Assembly (NCBI GenBank): GCA_944386445.1
Contig: CALXBD010000111.1
Span: forward strand, 1-43,656
Source: an uncultured Clostridia bacterium
GTDB taxonomy: Bacteria; Bacillota; Clostridia; Oscillospirales; Ruminococcaceae
Reading direction: 5' to 3'
DNA length: 43,656 nt
The notes under the pieces were generated by a model. That model saw only the letters and a program-made list of their open reading frames with translations, did no database searches and was not told the origin of the DNA. Position numbers and translations under genes: made by a program. Shown here one piece after another: positions 1-9,569 of this stretch. Numbering within the stretch: position 1 is the stretch's first letter; every line of letters starts with the position of its first letter.

Positions 1-1
1 C

Positions 2-2320
2 AGCGCCCGAAAAAGCGGATTTGTTCGGGTGCGGGCCGATGGCATCCTGTATGACCTCTCAGAAGAAATCAAGCTGGAGAAGAATAAGAAGCACAACATT
101 GAAATTGTGGTGGATCGGCTGATGGTCAGCGAATCCATCCGCTCGCGGCTGAACGATTCTCTGGAAACCGCTATGCGCCTGTCCGGAGGGCTGGTGATCG
201 CCGATGTGACCGGCGGCGAGGAGATGCTGTTTTCTCAGAATTACGCCTGCCCGGAACACGGGGTTTCCATCGGAGAACTGGAACCCAGAATGTTTTCCTT
301 CAATAATCCCATGGGAGCCTGTCCCACTTGTACAGGGTTGGGAACCTTTATGAAGGTGGACCCGGACATGGTCATCCCCAATAAAAATTTGTCCATTCGG
401 GGCGGAGCCATCAAGGCCAGTGGTTGGTATATCGGGGAAAGCGGCACCATCGCCCAGATGTACTATGAAGCGTTGGCGGAGCATTATGGCTTTTCCCTTG
501 ATACGCCGGTGAAGGATCTGACAAAAAAGCAGTTGGATGCGATCCTCTACGGGACAAAAGGGGAACGGCTGCATATGGTGCGGAAAAACGAGTACGGCAC
601 CGGGACCTATGAGACGGAATTCGAAGGGATTATCAACAATCTGGAACGGCGATTCCGGGAAACCCAGTCTAGTTATGTCCGAGACGAGATCACCCAGGTG
701 ATGAGTTCGGTGCTTTGCCCGGATTGCCACGGACATCGCCTGAAGCCGGAATATCTGGCGGTGACAGTCGGCGGGAAAAATATCAGCGAATTCTGCCAGA
801 TGTCCGTGACCGACGCGCTGCGATTCGTGGAAAATCTGCAGTTATCTGAGCGTGATACTATGATCGCGGCTCAGATCCTGAAAGAGATCAAATCGCGGCT
901 GGGATTTTTGCAGAGTGTCGGGCTGGAATATCTGACGCTTTCCCGTGCTTCTGCCACCCTTTCCGGCGGCGAAAGCCAGCGGATTCGGTTGGCGACACAA
1001 ATCGGGTCCAGTCTGGTAGGGGTCTTATACATTTTGGATGAGCCAAGCATCGGGCTTCATCAACGGGATAACGACAAGCTGCTGGCAACTCTGCAGCGGC
1101 TGCGGGACCTGGGGAATACCCTCATTGTCGTCGAGCATGACGAGGATACTATGCGTGCGGCAGATTTTATTGTGGACGTTGGACCGGGAGCGGGCGTCCA
1201 TGGCGGGGAGATCGTCTGCGCCGGCACGCCGGCCGAAATCATGGCTTGCGAACGGTCTATTACAGGGCAGTTCCTTTCCGGTAAGCGGAAAATCCCGGTC
1301 CCGGCGGAACGGCGTCCGGGAAATGGCGGATTCCTGACCATTCGGGGGGCAAGGGAGAATAACCTGAAGAATATCGATGTCAGGATCCCGCTGGGGACCT
1401 TTACCTGCGTATCTGGCGTATCTGGATCGGGAAAGTCCTCCCTGGTCAATCAGGTGCTGCATAAGACCTTGGCCATGGAATTAAACGGCGCTAAGCAGAA
1501 ACCCGGTGCCTGTGACGGCATTGATGGGATGGAACTGCTTGATAAGGTCATCGATATCGATCAGTCACCGATTGGGCGCACACCGCGTTCCAATCCCGCG
1601 ACCTATACAGGAGTGTTTACCGATATCCGGGAGCTGTTTGCCCAGACCGCGGACGCAAAGATGCGGGGTTATGGCAGCGGACGTTTTTCCTTCAATGTCA
1701 AAGGCGGCCGCTGTGAGGCCTGCGAAGGGGACGGCATCATCAAAATCGAGATGCACTTCCTGCCGGATATCTTTGTGCCCTGCGAGGTCTGCAAGGGACG
1801 CAGGTATAACCGTGAGACGCTGGAGGTCAAATATAAAGGGAAAAGTATTTACGATGTACTGGAAATGACTGTCGAGGAAGCTATGGGATTCTTTGACAAT
1901 CTGCCACGGATCCAGCGGAAAATAGCCACACTTTTTGAGGTGGGGCTGGGATATATCAAGCTGGGGCAGCCTGCTACCACCCTTTCCGGCGGCGAAGCGC
2001 AGCGTGTAAAGCTGGCTACGGAGCTTTCCAGAAGGAGCACTGGGAAAACGATATATATTTTGGATGAGCCGACGACAGGGCTTCACAGCTATGATGTTCA
2101 AAAGCTGATTGAGGTTCTGGAAAAGCTGGTAGATGCCGGAAATACCGTGGTGGTCATCGAGCATAACCTGGATGTGCTGAAAACCGCAGACTGGATTATC
2201 GACCTGGGGCCGGAAGGCGGCGACCGGGGCGGCACTATCGTCGCTGCCGGAACGCCGGAAACATTGGCACAGATCCCGGAAAGCTATACCGGGCAATATT
2301 TGAAGCCTCTGCTGAAATAG
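2..2320 (+). CDS. uvrA: UvrABC excision nuclease subunit A (5' end outside window)
   Basis: UvrA is the dimeric ATPase that recognises DNA damage and loads UvrB in nucleotide excision repair. The frame is open from base 2, so the first complete ATG (position 29) is internal; about 770 of roughly 940 residues are present and the first Walker A lies upstream. Visible parts are a zinc module with CPEHG and CPTC, a second with CPDCHGHR, the first ABC signature [13 protein letters not shown] followed by Walker [10 protein letters not shown], a second Walker A (GVSGSGKSS near base 1425), the CEAC and CEVC zinc cysteines, and the second signature [13 protein letters not shown] with LDEPTTGLH. This domain order is diagnostic. 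The gene ends in a terminator and looks intact apart from the window edge. Confidence 0.97.
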   Translation, partial: SARKSGFVRVRADGILYDLSEEIKLEKNKKHNIEIVVDRLMVSESIRSRLNDSLETAMRLSGGLVIADVTGGEEMLFSQNYACPEHGVSIGELEPRMFSFNNPMGACPTCTGLGTFMKVDPDMVIPNKNLSIRGGAIKASGWYIGESGTIAQMYYEALAEHYGFSLDTPVKDLTKKQLDAILYGTKGERLHMVRKNEYGTGTYETEFEGIINNLERRFRETQSSYVRDEITQVMSSVLCPDCHGHRLKPEYLAVTVGGKNISEFCQMSVTDALRFVENLQLSERDTMIAAQILKEIKSRLGFLQSVGLEYLTLSRASATLSGGESQRIRLATQIGSSLVGVLYILDEPSIGLHQRDNDKLLATLQRLRDLGNTLIVVEHDEDTMRAADFIVDVGPGAGVHGGEIVCAGTPAEIMACERSITGQFLSGKRKIPVPAERRPGNGGFLTIRGARENNLKNIDVRIPLGTFTCVSGVSGSGKSSLVNQVLHKTLAMELNGAKQKPGACDGIDGMELLDKVIDIDQSPIGRTPRSNPATYTGVFTDIRELFAQTADAKMRGYGSGRFSFNVKGGRCEACEGDGIIKIEMHFLPDIFVPCEVCKGRRYNRETLEVKYKGKSIYDVLEMTVEEAMGFFDNLPRIQRKIATLFEVGLGYIKLGQPATTLSGGEAQRVKLATELSRRSTGKTIYILDEPTTGLHSYDVQKLIEVLEKLVDAGNTVVVIEHNLDVLKTADWIIDLGPEGGDRGGTIVAAGTPETLAQIPESYTGQYLKPLLK

Positions 2321-2328
2321 GGGATAGG

Positions 2329-2361
2329 ACGGCACTTTCTGAATATAGGAAGTGCCGTTTT
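2329..2361 (+). terminator. Rho-independent terminator after uvrA
   Basis: ACGGCACTT pairs with AAGTGCCGT around a 12-base loop and is followed by TTTT. It starts eight bases after the uvrA stop codon. Confidence 0.85.
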
Positions 2362-2412
2362 GCAGTTGAAACCGGACTTTTTATCAATAGATGGGGAAGG
2401 TGGGAGGATCCC

Positions 2413-2441
2413 TTGACATTTTGGGGAAATTGTCCTATAAT
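2413..2441 (+). promoter_or_regulatory. Consensus sigma-A promoter for secDF
   Basis: A perfect TTGACA (2413-2418) and a perfect TATAAT (2436-2441) are separated by 17 bases. The transcript would carry a leader of about 75 bases before secD. Confidence 0.9.
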
Positions 2442-2524
2442 TTCTAGTATCAATGCCTTGCGGTCATCCGGCCTTCCGATAACGGCAATGGCATCAAGAT
2501 GAAAGATATTGGAGGAATTGTTCC

Positions 2525-3907
2525 ATGAAACGAGTTGGAAAACCCGTCTTTTTTGTGGTAGCAATCCTGATTGTCGCTTTTCTGCTGTGTTCCTTTTTCG
2601 GGATCAGTACGACATATGGCGACCGGACGGATGTTTACATTAAAGGCGGAAACGACATTCGCTGGGGGATCGATATCCGCGGCGGCGTCGATGTAACGTT
2701 TACACCTCCCGAAGATGTGGACGCTACCGAAACCCAGATGAAGGCTGCAGAGGCGGTTATCAAACAGCGTTTGGTAACGCTCCATATTACGGACAGCGAA
2801 GTCTATACCGACTATGATAAAGGCCGGATTATTGTCCGTTTCCCGTGGAAGGAAGGAGAAACGGATTTCGACCCGCAGGCTGCTATCGAAGAATTGGGCG
2901 CAACAGCCCGGCTGACCTTCCGCGAGGGGACAGATACGGATGAGGAAGGAAAGCCCACAGGCGAGATTATCCTGGAAGGTAAGGATGTGGCAGAAGCAAC
3001 TCCTTACTATAATTCGGAGGACGGCGGCTATGGCGTCAGCTTGGAATTGAACGACTCCGGCAAAGACGCGTTTGCAGAGGCGACAACCCGGCTTTCTGAA
3101 ACCAAAGGGACAATCTCTATCTGGATGGACGATACGATGATCTCTGCGCCGACTGTGCAGGTTCCGATCACCGACGGCAAGGCTTCCATTACCGGAAGTT
3201 TTACATCAGAAAGCGTGCAGACCCTGGCAAACCAGATCAATTCCGGCGCGCTTCCCTTTGAGTTGGTAGTGAACAGCTATTCTACTATTGATCCGACCTT
3301 GGGAACTGGCGCACGGGATGCCATGGTAATTGCCGGCGCAGTTGCTTTTGTGCTGGTTGCAATTTTTATGATTTGCCTTTACCGGCTGCCCGGTGTGGTA
3401 GCTGTTCTGGCATTGATGGGACAGCTTGCTTTGTCGATTGCAGCTGTATCTGGGTTCTTCCCGTTTATTTCCAGCTTCACGTTGACGTTGCCCGGTATTG
3501 CCGGTATCATTTTGGCAATCGGTATGGGCGTAGACGCCAATGTGATTACGGCTGAACGTATTAAAGAGGAAATCCAGAACGGCAAATCCATTGACGGCGC
3601 AATTGAATTGGGCTATCAGCGGGCATTTACAGCAATTTTGGATGGCAATATGACAGTGGTAATCGTTGCAATTATTTTGATGGGAGCGTTTGGCCCGCCA
3701 TCATCCATCTTTGCAAAGCTTCTGACGCCAATCTTCTTTATGTGCGGCCCGGCGCCTGCAGGTACGGTTTATTCTTTCGGCTACACGTTGCTGGTGGGAG
3801 TCGTCGGAAACTTTGTTTTCGGTATCATTTCCAGCAAACTGATGCTGAAATCCGTTTCGCGGTTTAAGGCATGCCGCAAACCTGTGTTGTATGGAGGTGA
3901 GCGGTAA
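2525..3907 (+). CDS. secD: Protein translocase subunit SecD
   Basis: SecD is the membrane partner of SecYEG that uses the proton gradient to help pull exported proteins through in late translocation. The 460-residue product has an N-terminal membrane helix (about residues 7-28), a DIRGGVD motif typical of SecD near residue 50, a periplasmic-type P1 region (about 60-250), then a helical RND-fold bundle containing GIILAIGMGVDANVI, a hallmark of SecD. ATG 2525 is preceded by GGAGG at 2511-2515. Its stop overlaps the secF start by one base (TAATG), so the two are translationally coupled. It is shorter than Gram-negative SecD, as is usual for separate secD/secF in clostridia. Confidence 0.96.
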   Translation: MKRVGKPVFFVVAILIVAFLLCSFFGISTTYGDRTDVYIKGGNDIRWGIDIRGGVDVTFTPPEDVDATETQMKAAEAVIKQRLVTLHITDSEVYTDYDKGRIIVRFPWKEGETDFDPQAAIEELGATARLTFREGTDTDEEGKPTGEIILEGKDVAEATPYYNSEDGGYGVSLELNDSGKDAFAEATTRLSETKGTISIWMDDTMISAPTVQVPITDGKASITGSFTSESVQTLANQINSGALPFELVVNSYSTIDPTLGTGARDAMVIAGAVAFVLVAIFMICLYRLPGVVAVLALMGQLALSIAAVSGFFPFISSFTLTLPGIAGIILAIGMGVDANVITAERIKEEIQNGKSIDGAIELGYQRAFTAILDGNMTVVIVAIILMGAFGPPSSIFAKLLTPIFFMCGPAPAGTVYSFGYTLLVGVVGNFVFGIISSKLMLKSVSRFKACRKPVLYGGER

Positions 3908-4848
3908 TGAAATTGAAACGGGAATTGGACTTTTTTGGGCATCGGAAAATATTTTATGGAATTTCAATTGCCCTGATTGTTATAGCAGCAATTTTTGCTG
4001 TGATTTTCGGGATTCGTGTAGACATTCAGTTTACCGGAGGCACAATTGCCAATTATTCGTATACCGGCTCCATTGATACAAACGCGATTGTAAATGCCGC
4101 AGAAGAGGCAACTGGCCTGAATGCGACAGTGGATACTTCATCCAGTATGACCACTGACGGGGATCAGTTTTCAATCAATTTTGAAAATAAGAAGAGCTTA
4201 AGCATGGAGGCTCAGGAGGCGCTGACAACCAAGCTTACGGAAACGTTTCCTGACAACCAGGTAGAAATGATTTCTATCGATAGCGTTTCAGCGACCATGG
4301 GCCAGGATTTTCTGGTGAAATGTCTGGTAGCGGTTTTGGCGTCATTTGTGCTGATGGTGTTGTATATTACCATACGTTTCCGGCGGATCGGAGGCTTGTC
4401 AGCTGGTATTACCGGTGTGGTTGCGCTGTTCCATGACGTGCTGATGGTTTTGGCAACCTTTATCATCTTCCGTCTGCCCATTGATGATAATTTTATGGCA
4501 GTTATCCTGTTTATTTTGGGATATTCCATCAATGACACCATCGTCATTTTTGACCGGATCCGTGAGAATGGGAAGTTGTACGGCAAAGGGCTTACCTTCC
4601 CGCAGCTGATGAACAAAAGCGTCAGCCAGACAATGACACGTACCATGAATACTTCGATTTCTACTTTGATCGCGATGATTTCGGTTTGTGTATTTGCTGT
4701 TGTGTTCCATGTCAGCAATATTCTTACCTTTGCATTCCCGATGGTAGTGGGCTTGGTTTCAGGTACTTACAGCAGTTTGTGCCTGACAGGGCCGATTTGG
4801 GCTACCTGGAAAAGCAGAAAAAAATCCGGCGGTAAAGCCGGTCGTTAA
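3907..4848 (+). CDS. secF: Protein translocase subunit SecF
   Basis: SecF forms the RND-type translocation motor together with SecD. The 313-residue protein has an N-terminal helix (about 15-35), the SecF signature DIQFTGGT near residue 40, an extracytoplasmic loop (about 50-125), and a five-helix block containing GYSINDTIVIFDRIRENGK, a motif diagnostic of the SecD/SecF C-terminal domain. It starts one base inside the secD stop codon and is followed by a strong terminator, giving a two-gene operon. Confidence 0.96.
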   Translation: MKLKRELDFFGHRKIFYGISIALIVIAAIFAVIFGIRVDIQFTGGTIANYSYTGSIDTNAIVNAAEEATGLNATVDTSSSMTTDGDQFSINFENKKSLSMEAQEALTTKLTETFPDNQVEMISIDSVSATMGQDFLVKCLVAVLASFVLMVLYITIRFRRIGGLSAGITGVVALFHDVLMVLATFIIFRLPIDDNFMAVILFILGYSINDTIVIFDRIRENGKLYGKGLTFPQLMNKSVSQTMTRTMNTSISTLIAMISVCVFAVVFHVSNILTFAFPMVVGLVSGTYSSLCLTGPIWATWKSRKKSGGKAGR

Positions 4849-4858
4849 GGAAGTATGG

Positions 4859-4893
4859 GCCTGTCCCGGGAAGTAAACTGGGGCAGGCTTTTT
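4859..4893 (+). terminator. Rho-independent terminator after secF
   Basis: GCCTGTCCC pairs with GGGGCAGGC (one G-T pair) around a 12-base loop, followed by TTTTT. The next gene begins only 23 bases later, so it has its own promoter or depends on readthrough. Confidence 0.85.
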
Positions 4894-4915
4894 CTTCTTC
4901 TAAAGGGAGGACGAT

Positions 4916-5713
4916 ATGTCAGCAATAGAGATTGGAATTTCCACCTCCTGTTTTTACCCGGAGCGGACGGAGGTCGCTGTCCGGCACCTGTCGGAGATGG
5001 GGATCGATTGCATGGAAGTATTTTTAAACGCGGATTCCGAACTGTCCGGGCCATGCTTTGATGAGATACGCCGGACCCTGGCGGCAGGAAAGACCAGAGT
5101 GGCGTCTGTCCACCCCTTTACCTCCGGTTTTGAATCGGTGCTGTTTTTTTCCGACTATGAGCGCCGCTTTGAGGATGCGCTGGAATATTACAAACGCTTT
5201 TTTCAGGCAACAGCGGCCTTGGAAGCCAGATATATGGTGATCCATGGCGGACGTGCGGAGCATCATATTCCGGAAGAACGCTACTTTGAACGGTATTTGC
5301 GGCTGGCCCAAACGGCTCGAAGCTTTGGGATCCGAATCGTTCATGAAAATGTCAACTGGTGTATGGGACGTTCGCCGGAGTTTTTGGCGCGGATGCGTAA
5401 GGCTTTGGGTGAGGAAGCTTTGTTTGTGCTGGACTTAAAGCAGGCAATTCGTGCGGGAGTCGATTATCATGAGTTTTTCCGTTTGCTGGGTGAGGCAATA
5501 CGGCATATTCATATCAGCGACCACGATGAAAAACGGGATTGCTTGTTGCCAGGGAAAGGCATTATGAAATTGGAAGAGTTTTTCCGGGAACTGGCAGAGT
5601 ATGAATACAACGGTAGCGTCATCTTGGAGCTTTACCGGCAAAACTATGACAACTATGGGGAATTATTTGATTCCTGCCGGCTGCTGAAAGCGGCTGCGGC
5701 GAGAATAAGATAA
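4916..5713 (+). CDS. Sugar phosphate isomerase/epimerase-like TIM-barrel protein
   Basis: The 265-residue protein belongs to the xylose-isomerase-like/AP-endonuclease-2 TIM-barrel superfamily, whose members isomerise or epimerise sugars or cleave DNA at abasic sites using divalent metals. Likely metal ligands appear at strand ends: the Glu of VHEN, the Asp of VLDLKQA, the His of HIHISDHD and the Glu of VILELY. The order matches the sugar isomerase/epimerase branch better than endonuclease IV. The start at 4916 follows AAAGGGAGG at 4902-4910. There is no sugar operon next to it, so the substrate is unknown. It is cytoplasmic, with no signal peptide. Confidence 0.8.
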   Translation: MSAIEIGISTSCFYPERTEVAVRHLSEMGIDCMEVFLNADSELSGPCFDEIRRTLAAGKTRVASVHPFTSGFESVLFFSDYERRFEDALEYYKRFFQATAALEARYMVIHGGRAEHHIPEERYFERYLRLAQTARSFGIRIVHENVNWCMGRSPEFLARMRKALGEEALFVLDLKQAIRAGVDYHEFFRLLGEAIRHIHISDHDEKRDCLLPGKGIMKLEEFFRELAEYEYNGSVILELYRQNYDNYGELFDSCRLLKAAAARIR

Positions 5714-5719
5714 AGTTTC

Positions 5720-5748
5720 TTGTATTTAGTGGAAAAATATGGTATGAT
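5720..5748 (+). promoter_or_regulatory. Probable sigma-A promoter for nrdR
   Basis: TTGTAT (5720-5725) and TATGAT (5743-5748) are spaced by 17 bases, about 40 bases upstream of the nrdR start. Confidence 0.65.
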
Positions 5749-5788
5749 AAGGGTGCCTGACGAATGTCGGTGAGAGGAGGCCGCTGCA

Positions 5789-6244
5789 TTGAAATGTCCT
5801 TTTTGTTCCTATACCGAGAGTAAGGTCGTAGATTCCCGGCCCGCGGAGGACAGTGAAAAGATCCGTCGGAGAAGGGAGTGCCTTTCCTGCGGCAAACGAT
5901 TTACAACTTATGAAGCAATTGAGAATACGCCTTTGATCGTGGTGAAGAAGGATCATACCAGACAGATATTTGATCGTGATAAGCTTCTCCGGGGGTTACT
6001 GCGGGCATGCGAAAAGCGGCCGGTGGCTTTGGAGACTTTGGAGGGACTGGTGGATTCTATTGAGCAGACCTATGCCAATGCCATGTTAAAAGAGGTTAGT
6101 TCCGTGGAACTGGGAGAGCAGGTCCTGAAAGAACTGAAAAAGCTGGATAAGGTGGCATATATTCGGTTTGCATCGGTGTATCGTGATTTTTCCGATGTGG
6201 ATTCGTTTTTGAACGAACTGCGGAAGCTGCAGGAAGAAAATTGA
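5789..6244 (+). CDS. nrdR: Transcriptional repressor NrdR
   Basis: NrdR represses ribonucleotide reductase genes in response to ATP/dATP. The 151-residue product has the usual length, an N-terminal zinc ribbon (CPFC at residues 3-6 and CLSC at about 32-35, followed by GKRFTTYE) and an ATP-cone domain beginning about residue 47 (IVVKKDHTRQIFDRDKL). The start is TTG at 5789, supported by GAGGAGG at 5774-5780 and by the family's conserved MKCPFC opening. No nrd gene or NrdR box is visible nearby, so it acts in trans. Confidence 0.96.
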   Translation: MKCPFCSYTESKVVDSRPAEDSEKIRRRRECLSCGKRFTTYEAIENTPLIVVKKDHTRQIFDRDKLLRGLLRACEKRPVALETLEGLVDSIEQTYANAMLKEVSSVELGEQVLKELKKLDKVAYIRFASVYRDFSDVDSFLNELRKLQEEN

Positions 6245-6303
6245 ACAGTACTCCCTATGTTTCTGTGGAGATGTAAACAGAATAAGAATGTATTCGAATG
6301 AAT

Positions 6304-6340
6304 GAGAGCGAAAGTACGAATTGTCTTCGCTCTCTTATTT
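6304..6340 (+). terminator. Probable terminator after nrdR
   Basis: GAGAGCGAA pairs with TTCGCTCTC over a 13-base loop, followed by TTATTT. It marks the edge between the nrdR block and the AT-rich amidase gene, and argues against an amidase start upstream of 6373. Confidence 0.7.
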
Positions 6341-6372
6341 GTACAAGGGTATTTTATATTATGGAGGATTCT

Positions 6373-7695
6373 ATGGACGAGCTGTGTAGGATGACCGCCC
6401 TTGAACTTAGAACGGAGATTCGAAAAAGGAATATTGGTATTGAAGAACTAACAAGTTCTTATCTTAAACGTATCGAAAAGTATGACCCAATGCTGAACAC
6501 GGTATCAGAGATTAATGAATTAGCTATCAACCAAGCCAGAAAATTAGATTCCCAAAAATCAGGACGTGACGCCATATTGTTTGGACTTCCTTTGCTAGTA
6601 AAAGATAATATTGATGTTGCCGGACTTCATACAACAGCAGGCAGTCTTGCTTTATCAGATAACAAAGCAAAGGACAGTGCGCCAATAGTTACGAACATTA
6701 TACATAACGGCGGCATTATTTTGGGTAAGACAAATATGACAGAGTTCGCCAATTTTACCTCTCAGGGTATGCCGAATGGCTATAGCTCTAAGAGTGGGAT
6801 TGTTAAAAATGCTTATGATCCCAATAAAGATCCGAGTGGGTCCAGTACGGGGTCAGCGGTAGCTGTTTCGGCCGGATTTTGCTCTATGGCAGTCGGAACA
6901 GACACATCTTTTTCAATCGTAGGCTGTGCAACAGAAAACGGAATCGCAGGTTTAAAACCACAATTTGCTTCTCTGTCCTCAAAAGGGATTGTCCCAATAT
7001 CCAGTACATTAGATAGTGCGGGAGCATTAAGCAAGGACTTATCTGATGCGATTTTATTATATAGCGGAATGCGAGACAAATCATTTGCTCCGATCCACCC
7101 AGTCCCTGTAAAAGAATTAAAAATTGGTATTAATTTATACAACAAAGAGATGGTGTCGGATGCACAATGCCAGAGATATGAGCGACTTTTCGGTTCTCTT
7201 CGCAGAGAAGGAGCCCGGTTTTTTGAAATTACACAGCCATATTCTCCTTACCAGTATCGTATTATGCAATGTGAATTTAAACGGGATTTAGAGACTTATT
7301 TGTCACATTCGTCTGCAAAGCTGAAAACTCTGAATGATATTATTGCTTTTTATGAAGCCAATCCGCAGACGATGATGAAATATGGAATATCTATGTTGCA
7401 GGAAGCCGCTCAAAAAAGTACAAATGATTTGATTTACAAAGAAGCAATAGCGGAGCGCGCCCGAATGCGTAGTCAGGTCATAGATGAACTTAAAGACTAT
7501 GATGTGTGCATAATGACTGGTCCAACAAATATTATGCATTTCGTAGGATTACCATCGCTTGCATTGAATTTGTGTATGGGAGAAGATGGATTTCCCAAGG
7601 GGATCATTATGTATGGCGCGGATGAACGTAGGCTTTTGGCTGCTGCACTTACAATTGAAACATATTGCGATCCTTTTTGTCCTCCAAAATTGTAA
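6373..7695 (+). CDS. Amidase-signature family protein
   Basis: The product is a 440-residue amidase-signature hydrolase, a family that cleaves carboxamides through a Ser-cisSer-Lys triad and includes GatA. The triad is visible: Lys77 in PLLVKDNID, the Ser157-Ser158 pair in PSGSSTGSAV, and the putative nucleophile Ser181 in GTDTSFSIVG. The last motif normally reads GTDTGGSI, so two glycines next to the nucleophile are replaced by Ser-Phe. Start 6373 is chosen because GGAGG (6363-6367) sits five bases upstream; the longer frame from 6298 would run through a terminator. No gatB or gatC is adjacent, so it is not a clear GatA. Base composition is more AT-rich than the flanks, suggesting transfer together with the next gene. 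Confidence 0.88.
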   Translation: MDELCRMTALELRTEIRKRNIGIEELTSSYLKRIEKYDPMLNTVSEINELAINQARKLDSQKSGRDAILFGLPLLVKDNIDVAGLHTTAGSLALSDNKAKDSAPIVTNIIHNGGIILGKTNMTEFANFTSQGMPNGYSSKSGIVKNAYDPNKDPSGSSTGSAVAVSAGFCSMAVGTDTSFSIVGCATENGIAGLKPQFASLSSKGIVPISSTLDSAGALSKDLSDAILLYSGMRDKSFAPIHPVPVKELKIGINLYNKEMVSDAQCQRYERLFGSLRREGARFFEITQPYSPYQYRIMQCEFKRDLETYLSHSSAKLKTLNDIIAFYEANPQTMMKYGISMLQEAAQKSTNDLIYKEAIAERARMRSQVIDELKDYDVCIMTGPTNIMHFVGLPSLALNLCMGEDGFPKGIIMYGADERRLLAAALTIETYCDPFCPPKL

Positions 7696-7855
7696 GTAAA
7701 ATTCATTGTGCGATAAATTCCAATTTGTTGAGTAGAGAAAAATATCGTGATAGATACAAGCTTGTATGGGAGAAATTATTATGAAGTATAAATTTCCATA
7801 GTGCCTTTTTAATAAAACAAACGGATATGTAAAATAGATTTATAGGGGTGACAAT

Positions 7856-8524
7856 ATGACAAATATCTTGCTTGAAGGGTTCGATATAAATGCACATTGG
7901 CTTTATGATGAATTGAAAAACTACATAAAGCCCCATTATACAGTAGCTGTTGTTGCATTTTCATTTCGGGATAACAGAGTAAAAGGTTTGTCGGATTGGA
8001 ACCAATTGTATAGTAAGGAAAGCGGAAAATTCTACAATGGGATTGTTGGAGGTTTTGTCGCTTACGGGATTTCAGAAAACAATATTACATTTGTAAATTA
8101 TTTTTCTGACACAAAAGAAATTGCTGCACAAAAAATTCAAAATGCAGATATAGTATATTTTCTTGGCGGATTGCCCGACAGAATGATGGATAGAATCAAT
8201 GAGTTTGACCTGTACGATGTCCTGTTAAATCACAAGGGAGTTATTATGGGTTACAGTGCAGGAGCAGTTATTCAACTTGCAGAATATCATTTATCACCGG
8301 ATGAAGATTATAAGGAGTTTTCTTTTTATAAAGGTATTCCATATTTAGGTGACTTTTATTTGCAAGTCCATTACGAGAATACAGAAACACAAAATGCTGC
8401 CATACAAAAAGTCTTAAAAGAACGCGGTAAAACTGTGTATGCGACATCACTTGGAAAAGGGGCAGTAATCGTACATAACGGGACAGTAAAACTGCTCGGA
8501 GAAGTTCATACTTTTAATAAATGA
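7856..8524 (+). CDS. Peptidase S51 (dipeptidase E-like) family protein
   Basis: The 222-residue protein resembles the S51 peptidases, class-I-glutamine-amidotransferase-fold serine hydrolases that include alpha-aspartyl dipeptidase PepE and cyanophycinase. The nucleophile elbow GYSAGAV places the serine at residue 134, and a YFLGGLPDRMM segment matches the upstream glycine-rich motif. It lacks a signal peptide. ATG 7856 follows GGGGTGA at 7844-7850. It is AT-rich like the amidase 160 bases upstream; the pair could process small amide- or Asp-containing compounds, but that is inference. The intervening 160 bases hold no convincing gene. Confidence 0.83.
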   Translation: MTNILLEGFDINAHWLYDELKNYIKPHYTVAVVAFSFRDNRVKGLSDWNQLYSKESGKFYNGIVGGFVAYGISENNITFVNYFSDTKEIAAQKIQNADIVYFLGGLPDRMMDRINEFDLYDVLLNHKGVIMGYSAGAVIQLAEYHLSPDEDYKEFSFYKGIPYLGDFYLQVHYENTETQNAAIQKVLKERGKTVYATSLGKGAVIVHNGTVKLLGEVHTFNK

Positions 8525-8580
8525 GCACAAAATTATAACGGTTCGTTAAGGGCTTGGATATTTATGGAAAGTATAATAAA

Positions 8581-8616
8581 AACACGCCATGGAGTTGTTC
8601 CATGACGTGTTTTTTT
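8581..8616. terminator. Bidirectional terminator between S51 peptidase and rpiR-type gene
   Basis: A 13-bp stem (8581-8593 with 8599-8611, one mismatch) has a T-run on its right side (8610-8616) and an A-run on its left side, so it can end both converging transcripts. Confidence 0.88.
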
Positions 8617-9484
8617 ATAGTTCAGCGCGGTTACCGTTGACGTGTTTGCGCATCGTCACTAGGCGTGTTTTGTCCAGCTGTTTTTTGACCTTTTCGTAAT
8701 CTCTGCTGGCCACGCAGGTATAAAGCGCGTCAACGATGGTCATCAACGCGATCCTGGATCCCATGGCGCCGCTCCGGATCAAGGTTTCAGAAGCGGAAGC
8801 ATAAAGCTGAATATCAGATTTTTGCGACAAAAGATTTTTGCCATAACGTGTAACAGAAATCATTGTGGCACCGGTTTGTTTTACAATGTCCGCGACTTCC
8901 AAAATGTCGCGCGTGTCTCCTGTATAGGAAAGCATAACAGCGATATCCCCGGCCTTAAGAGTTGTTGCTGTCAAAATTTGATCGTGAGGATCCGAGGTAG
9001 GTAGGGATACCTTGTTGATTCGGAGAAACTTATTTCTGGCGTCCAGAGCCACCAATCCCGAAGTACCGACCCCGTAAAAATCCACACGTCGGGCTTCCGC
9101 GATTTTGTCCACAGCTTTTTCCAGTTCCCCAATATCCAAAACCGCCATAGTGCTTTCGATGGCCTTCATATCGCTCATGCAGACACTTCGGAAAATAGCC
9201 TCCACCGAATCACCGGGGCGGACGTCGTTATAGGCCACTGTCTCCAGCTGGTTCATAGCCAGGTCGGTTGCCAGCATCCGGCAAAGCTCCTTGTAGCCGG
9301 TGTAACCTGCGGACTTGCAAAGCCGGACCACCGAGGAAATGCTGGTTCCGCAGGCAGTAGCCAGCTCTTCGATGGACATGTTGATAGCCTCTTGGGGAAA
9401 ATCCAGGATAAACATGGCGATTTGCTGCTCCTTAAGAGAAAAGGAACTAAGCATTTCTTTCAGTTTCAGGCAGCAGCCGGACAT
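8615..9484 (-). CDS. MurR/RpiR family transcriptional regulator
   Basis: The 289-residue protein has an N-terminal HTH_6 domain (about 1-75, with the recognition segment GTSISSVVRLCKSAGYTGYKE) and a C-terminal SIS sugar-phosphate-binding domain (about 110-260, with VDFYGVGTSG and VMLSYTGDTRDI). RpiR regulators bind DNA under control of a phosphorylated sugar. It is the last gene of the leftward arm of the glycan locus and has its own promoter. The likely effector is a sugar phosphate made by the neighbouring kinase and isomerases, and the likely targets are the promoters in 13758-14082 and its own; this is inference from context. Confidence 0.93.
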   Translation of the reverse strand: MSGCCLKLKEMLSSFSLKEQQIAMFILDFPQEAINMSIEELATACGTSISSVVRLCKSAGYTGYKELCRMLATDLAMNQLETVAYNDVRPGDSVEAIFRSVCMSDMKAIESTMAVLDIGELEKAVDKIAEARRVDFYGVGTSGLVALDARNKFLRINKVSLPTSDPHDQILTATTLKAGDIAVMLSYTGDTRDILEVADIVKQTGATMISVTRYGKNLLSQKSDIQLYASASETLIRSGAMGSRIALMTIVDALYTCVASRDYEKVKKQLDKTRLVTMRKHVNGNRAEL

Positions 9485-9528
9485 GTAAACAACTCCTTTC
9501 CCATAGCGGGCCGACAGAATACAAACTA

Positions 9529-9557
9529 ATTATACACGATTTTTGTGTAAAAAACAA
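9529..9557 (-). promoter_or_regulatory. Promoter of the rpiR-type regulator
   Basis: Reading leftward, TTGTTT (9552-9557) and a perfect TATAAT (9529-9534) are spaced by 17 bases. ACAC...GTGT within the spacer makes a small inverted repeat that could be an autoregulatory site. Confidence 0.72.
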
Positions 9558-9569
9558 TATGTTTCCAGA

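Noticed and set aside
2442-2524. Possible riboswitch in the secD leader
   Set aside because: The 83-base leader shows only weak, imperfect pairing and no known riboswitch core or terminator alternative.
6298-6372. Longer amidase start at 6298
   Set aside because: The segment includes a terminator hairpin and lacks a ribosome binding site; GGAGG at 6363-6367 supports 6373.
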